From contig VLTN01000044.1 of NCBI GenBank assembly GCA_008330645.1, positions 62,001 through 126,000 on the forward strand: 64,000 nt of DNA, given 5' to 3'. This document shows, one piece after another, positions 35,501 through 41,500 of the stretch. This stretch comes from Cafeteria roenbergensis. Taxonomy: Eukaryota > Sar > Bigyra > Bicosoecida > Cafeteriaceae. The notes beneath the pieces are model-generated. The model had not been told where the DNA came from and made no database searches. It worked only from the letters and a program-made list of their open reading frames with translations. Each line of letters starts with the position of its first letter. The stretch's first letter is position 1. The position numbers and the translations under genes were made by a program.

Positions 35501-38500
35501 ACAGCGACGTTGGTCCCGTTCGAAGAGCATGTGTGCGTCGGGGGGGAGGGCCCCGCGAGCGTGGCGTGGTCGGGCGGCGACGCGCCCAGCTCGTGCAGCG
35601 CAGCCGTTCCGCGCCTCGCGGGCTACGGCCCGTCCGGGCACGTTGTGGGAACGACGTTCTTTGCAGTGCCAGTCGGGGTGACCTTTCGGTCGGAGCCATC
35701 AACGGACTCATCCTTTGTGCTGGAGACGGTTACAGTGCTGTCTTCAGTGTGGGCGGTGGTGGAGTATTCGGTGCCAGTCTCCAACCTCCCTCGTTCGGGT
35801 CTTCGACTCGGGAACGATACAAGCGCCTTACTAACCCAACCAGTTGGCTTGCAGTCTCTAGCGTCGAGTGCGCATGGCACACGTTCGTGGGGAATTCCTT
35901 TGCAGATAGAAAATGATGGTGATGCGTTCGCAGTCTTTGCCACCGAACTCTCTCGGTGTCCCAGGGTCAACAACACCTCGGTGCTGTGCCAACACCATCC
36001 GCCTCGACCTCTGATTTGGTTGCAATCTTATGATACCAACCTTGACATGAGCCGGCTTTTCACCAGGCCCCCGTGGATTGGTATTGCAGTGCTTGAAGAC
36101 GACAATGGCGATGGGAGGCCAGGCGACGGAGAGCAGCGCGTCGCGAACGGTGGGGTCACCTCCGCACGGTGCCTCTCCGTCCGCGTCGCGTTCGGCTCCG
36201 GCATCCGGGGACTCACTGCGAAGCACTTCGACCTGCGAGGACTGCTGCCGCAGCGCTGCCGGCCGCACGCCAGCACAGCAGCAGCCGAGCCGAGCGAGGC
36301 CGTGCAGCTCGATGCGTTCGGCGCCGAGTGGGCCCTTGGCGTCGTCGTGGCGCCCGAAGCGGCGCGGGTGACTGCTGGCCTGTTCGAGCCTGGCACGGCT
36401 GACTCTCCCATGACGTCTCCTTCGTACCGGGTCACCAGCTCGGCATTGGCACTTGAGTACCGGGTCCGACTCCTTGGCATGTCGCTGTGGGAAGTGGCGG
36501 GCGCCGTGGGCGCCCAAACACCTGCTGGACGAGAGGTTACAGCCGGATCCACATCGGCGACCCGGCTCAAGCTCCGGGTGCAGTTCGAGGGACCCGTCCG
36601 GGGCCTCTCGGCTGGAAGGGACATATCGCTGGATGGTCTGCGGGTCGTGGAGGAGAGCCCCGACTCCGGGCCCGACGGCCAGCACTTTGCGGACGTGTGG
36701 AACATCACGGTGGAGCCGACTGGCGAGCGCTCAGACGTCACAGCGACGTTGGTCCCGTTCGAAGAGCATGTGTGCGTCGGGGGGGAGGGCCCCGCGAGCG
36801 TGGCGTGGTCGGGCGGCGACGCGCCCAGCTCGTGCAGCGCAGCCGTTCCGCGCCTCGCGGGCTACGGCCCGTCCGGGCACGTTGTGGGAACGACGTTCTT
36901 TGCAGTGCCAGTCGGGGTGACCTTTCGGTCGGAGCCATCAACGGACTCATCCTTTGTGCTGGAGACGGTTACAGTGCTGTCTTCAGTGTGGGCAGTGGTG
37001 GAGTACTCCGTACCCGTGTCCGCCGTGCCGAGAGAGGCATTGCGTGGCCGGTACAACTCGTTGTCCAGAGCCAAAACAGCAGTGAGCCTGCGGCCATCAG
37101 CCGCTGTTTCCAGTACGCAGGCGTCTACTCTTTGGGCCTTCGCAGTTGAAGCTGCTGCAGGAGCGTCAAATCTGTCTTTGTCCCAAGCCCAGGTTGACGT
37201 GTCGAGCGACCAAGTGCAAGGCGTCTCTTGGCCGGGCTTGAGGGCGAGCCCAAGTCAGCCTGATACCTTCGTGCAGCTTGTTCGCAGCGAAGCCTCGGAC
37301 ATTGCCATCGTGGAGGACACCAATGGCGATGGGAGGCCAGGCGACGGAGAGCAGCGCGTCGCGAACGGTGGGGTCACCTCCGCACGGTGCCTCTCCGTCC
37401 GCGTCGCGTTCGGCTCCGGCATCCGGGGACTCACTGCGAAGCACTTCGACCTGCGAGGACTGCTGCCGCAGCGCTGCCGGCCGCACGCCAGCACAGCAGC
37501 AGCCGAGCCGAGCGAGGCCGTGCAGCTCGATGCGTTCGGCGCCGAGTGGGCCCTTGGCGTCGTCGTGGCGCCCGAAGCGGCGCGGGTGACTGCTGGCCTG
37601 TTCGAGCCTGGCACGGCTGGCACTCCCATGACGTCTCCTTCGTACCGGGTCACCAGCTCGGCATTGGCACTTGAGTACCGGGTCCGACTCCTTGGCATGT
37701 CGCTGTGGGAAGTGGCGGGCGCCGTGGGCGCCCAAACACCTGCTGGACGAGAGGTTACAGCCGGATCCACATCGGCGACCCGGCTCAAGCTCCGGGTGCA
37801 GTTCGAGGGACCCGTCCGGGGCCTCTCGGCTGGAAGGGACATATCGCTGGATGGTCTGCGGGTCGTGGAGGAGAGCCCCGACTCCGGGCCCGACGGCCAG
37901 CACTTTGCGGACGTGTGGAACATCACGGTGGAGCCGACTGGCGAGCGCTCAGACGTCACAGCGACGTTGGTCCCGTTCGAAGAGCATGTGTGCGTCGGGG
38001 GGGAGGGCCCCGCGAGCGTGGCGTGGTCGGGCGGCGACGCGCCCAGCTCGTGCAGCGCAGCCGTTCCGCGCCTCGCGGGCTACGGCCCGTCCGGGCACGT
38101 TGTGGGAACGACGTTCTTTGCAGTGCCAGTCGGGGTGACCTTTCGGGTGGATGCTTCGCTCACGTCCCCATTGCTGACAAAGGAAACCTCTTTGCTCTCC
38201 ATGTGGGCGGTGGTGGAGTATTCGGTGCCAGTCTCCAACTTACCAGCAGAAGTCTTTGCAGTTGGGGGAGCGACAACAACCGCCTTGACAGCGCCCGTTG
38301 GCATCGTTCAAGCTCAAGCTGGCCTGGGCGGGGCATCGAAGCTCTGGGCGATGCAGATCACCGCTCTGGGACAAGCGGGAAGCCTCTCTGCGCGCCCCAA
38401 GGCTGTCGAAGGGTGCGCAGCCCTGGCCAACCCGACACGGTGTCCGACTAGTCTCCCTCGACCGCTCACGGCCGTAAATCCGCAGCTGCCAGCCCTCCAG

Positions 38501-41500
38501 GCTGTGATTGAGTTTGTAGGCTCTGTGGCGACATTTTCCGTTTTCGGGGACCGGGACAGAAATGGCCGAATCGACCCCACCGACGAGCTTGTCGTCACGA
38601 GCACCGTTGAGACGTGCCTACTGGTTCGAGTCGAGTTCAACAGTGCAGTCGCAGCCCTCACCCTTGAGCAGTTCAAGCTGTCTGGACTGCAGGCAACATC
38701 GTGCGATGGCCAGGCCTCCAAGCCCGCGCAGCAGCCCGCAGCTCTCGGAGGCAAGGCATGGCTGCTTAGCTTGTCCATACAGCGGCAATGGGAGAGCGAT
38801 GGGGTGTCAGTTCAGCTCTCCACGCCAAGGCGAGGGCCCTATACCGTCCCTCGCGTGACGGATAGCCCTTTGCGGTCGTTTGCCTTCCGGACCAGGCTGA
38901 CCTCTCTTTCTTGGTTCGATTCCGCCGCTGGCCCAGACTCTCAGTTGCTTCCCAACGGCACGGTGACCGCTGCGAGTGTGCTGACTTTGGTTCTTGATTT
39001 TGAGTACCCCTTGAAGATGTTCAGCGCAAGCCGAGACTTGGAGCTGTCTGGGCTTGAAGTGGAGTCGAGCACGCCATATGACGGCGCCGCCACATTTTCC
39101 ACCCGGTGGCAGTTTGACTTGCGAGTTCTGGGGGGCACGCCAAGCGGCGAAATCAGCGCGTCCGTGCTTGCATACCGCCCATCAGCGTGCGCCGAGGGTG
39201 CAGACCAAAGCTGGGCAAGGAGCCCGCGGACGAGCTGCTCCAAAGCTATCCCGAAGGTGGGAGGAGGCGCCGGCGAAGCGACGCACATCTGGGCCAGGTT
39301 TGCGTCTTCCATACTTAGCATGGAGGTTTTCTCGGACCCGTGGATGAGTTTGCCCGTTAAGAACGGCACGCTCCTCGCGCAGGCATTCGTTTGGGTACGG
39401 GTGAATCTGACGAAGCCAGTCCACCGCTTGGATGCGGCGCTCTTTCGATCCTCGATCGGGCTGGAGCCGGTGGCCGACCCTCTGGTGCTTGCGTCGGGGG
39501 ACTCGTGGGCGACGCAACTGCGATTCACCGGCCTGGTGCAAACTGCCACAGTTCGTCTTGACGTTGACGCTCACAACGCTGCGTCGACTATTCCACTGGC
39601 AGGTTGGCCGTCCAACACGACAAGCATGTTTGCAGTCGCTATTGTCGCCCCGGCGGCAACCTCTGACCTCAGTGTCTTTGTGCCGTATTCGGGAACATGG
39701 GGAATCAAGCCAGGTGCCAGGCTGGCGGTTGTCCCGAACGTGTCGCGGGCATCAGAGGCAGGCAACAGGAGGCGCCTAGAGGCGGCGAACGACAGCAGCT
39801 CCAAAGTCCCAGTAGTGAAGGTCACCGACCTCGCGATTGCTCCGGTCGTGTCCCGTGTGTTGCTCGTTGCCAGTGCCGAGCGGCTGGCCTCCGGTGCATC
39901 TGTAACGTCCTTCATATTAGGGCCTGATCTCTTGGCGTTGCCAGGCGAGCAGCCGTTCGCTGCAGTTGGGATCCAGCAGGGCAGCGTTGCCCTGTGGGCA
40001 GGCGTTCGACGCCCCGGTGCCTCCACATTGACCTTCGCAGTGCAGACGCCAGCAGCAGAGTTGTTGGCAGGACTTGATCCGCTACAGGTCACTCTCGACC
40101 CGCCCATTTCGGATGCTCCGTTTTTCGCACCCTCCGAAGTCGCCTCCGCCGCTTGCTCTGGGAGCTCAGTTCCGGACCCATCGCAAGTTGGCAAGCTTGT
40201 TGTGGCCCGCGCGCTGAACGCCTCGACAGGGAAGACGATTCGCGAAAAGGCCATCACCTTCATCTCTTGCAGAGCTTGCCCATCTGGGTCGGTGCCTGCG
40301 ACTGAGTCAGGATTTCGGACTTGCACTACCTGCCCAGCTGGCAGACGGGCCGCTGTTGTCAGCGTCGACGCAAACGCGACGGCAGACTCCCTCATAGAGA
40401 GCCGGTGCGTTGCATGCGAGCCGGGCCGTTTCTCTTCCCGAGCAGGATCGAGCGAGTGCCGCAGCTGCCCCAACGGCAGGTTCGCCGCCGCTGCTGGGTC
40501 TCCATTTTGTGATATTTGTCCATCTCGTACGACGACGACAGACGGCAGTGCCAGGGACCGCTGTACGGCATGCACGGCGCGCGAGTACTGGAACGAAACG
40601 ACTGGGCAGTGTTTCGAGTGCCCACCAGGGAGCGTCGTCACATCGCTCAACACGTGCGACACGTGCAAGCCCGGCGAGTTCGTCAAGCCCGGGGGTGCAA
40701 AGTGCGAGGCATGCAGCTCAGGTCGCTTCCGGGGCCCGAATGATGCTGTGGAGCGGCACGAGTGCGAGCAGTGCCCGGCAGGGAGAGCACAGTCACAGCC
40801 TGGCCAAGCTGCGTGCATCCCGTGTTCTCCTGGCTCAGTTGTACTCTCCCTTGGCTCCACCACGTGCTCACAATGCATGGCAGGTACGTTTCAGCCATTG
40901 CAGGGGCAGAAGTTGTGCAATGAGTGCCCACAGGGCACTTTCAGCAACGTGACGGGGCGCAGCACGGAGTGCGACAGATGCCCCCCCGGCCGGGTCCAGA
41001 ACGCAACCTCGCAAACCCAGTGCCAGGCGTGCGCGCGCGGCAGGTACCAAGCGCGTGCTGGCCAGGCTCTGTGCGATGCGTGCCCTGCTGGCACGTTTGC
41101 GGCCAAGCGCGAGTCCGTGCTGTGCACGGCGTGCAGCGCCGGGCGGGCCACAAGTGCCACAGAGTCCACGCTGTGCTCCGACTGTGCTGCAGGGCTCTAC
41201 CAGCCTGCTTTGGGTCAGCAAATGTGCTTGCGCTGCCCCCCAGGGTACTTTGCGCGGCCCGGATCAGCGGCGTGCTCGCCATGCCCAATCGGCTTCTTCC
41301 AGCCAAGCTCGGGCTCCAGCTCCTGCATCCCTTGCCCGCCAGGTCAATTTCAAGATCGAAACGGATCCGTGGACTGTCAGGTGTGCCACCAGGGCTCCGT
41401 GGTTGCAGCTTCCGCGAGCGATCGCTGCAACAATTGCACAGCTGCCAAGTACTCACCTCTCCCAGGACAGGCCGAGTGCATGGTGTGTCAGCAGTCGGAC

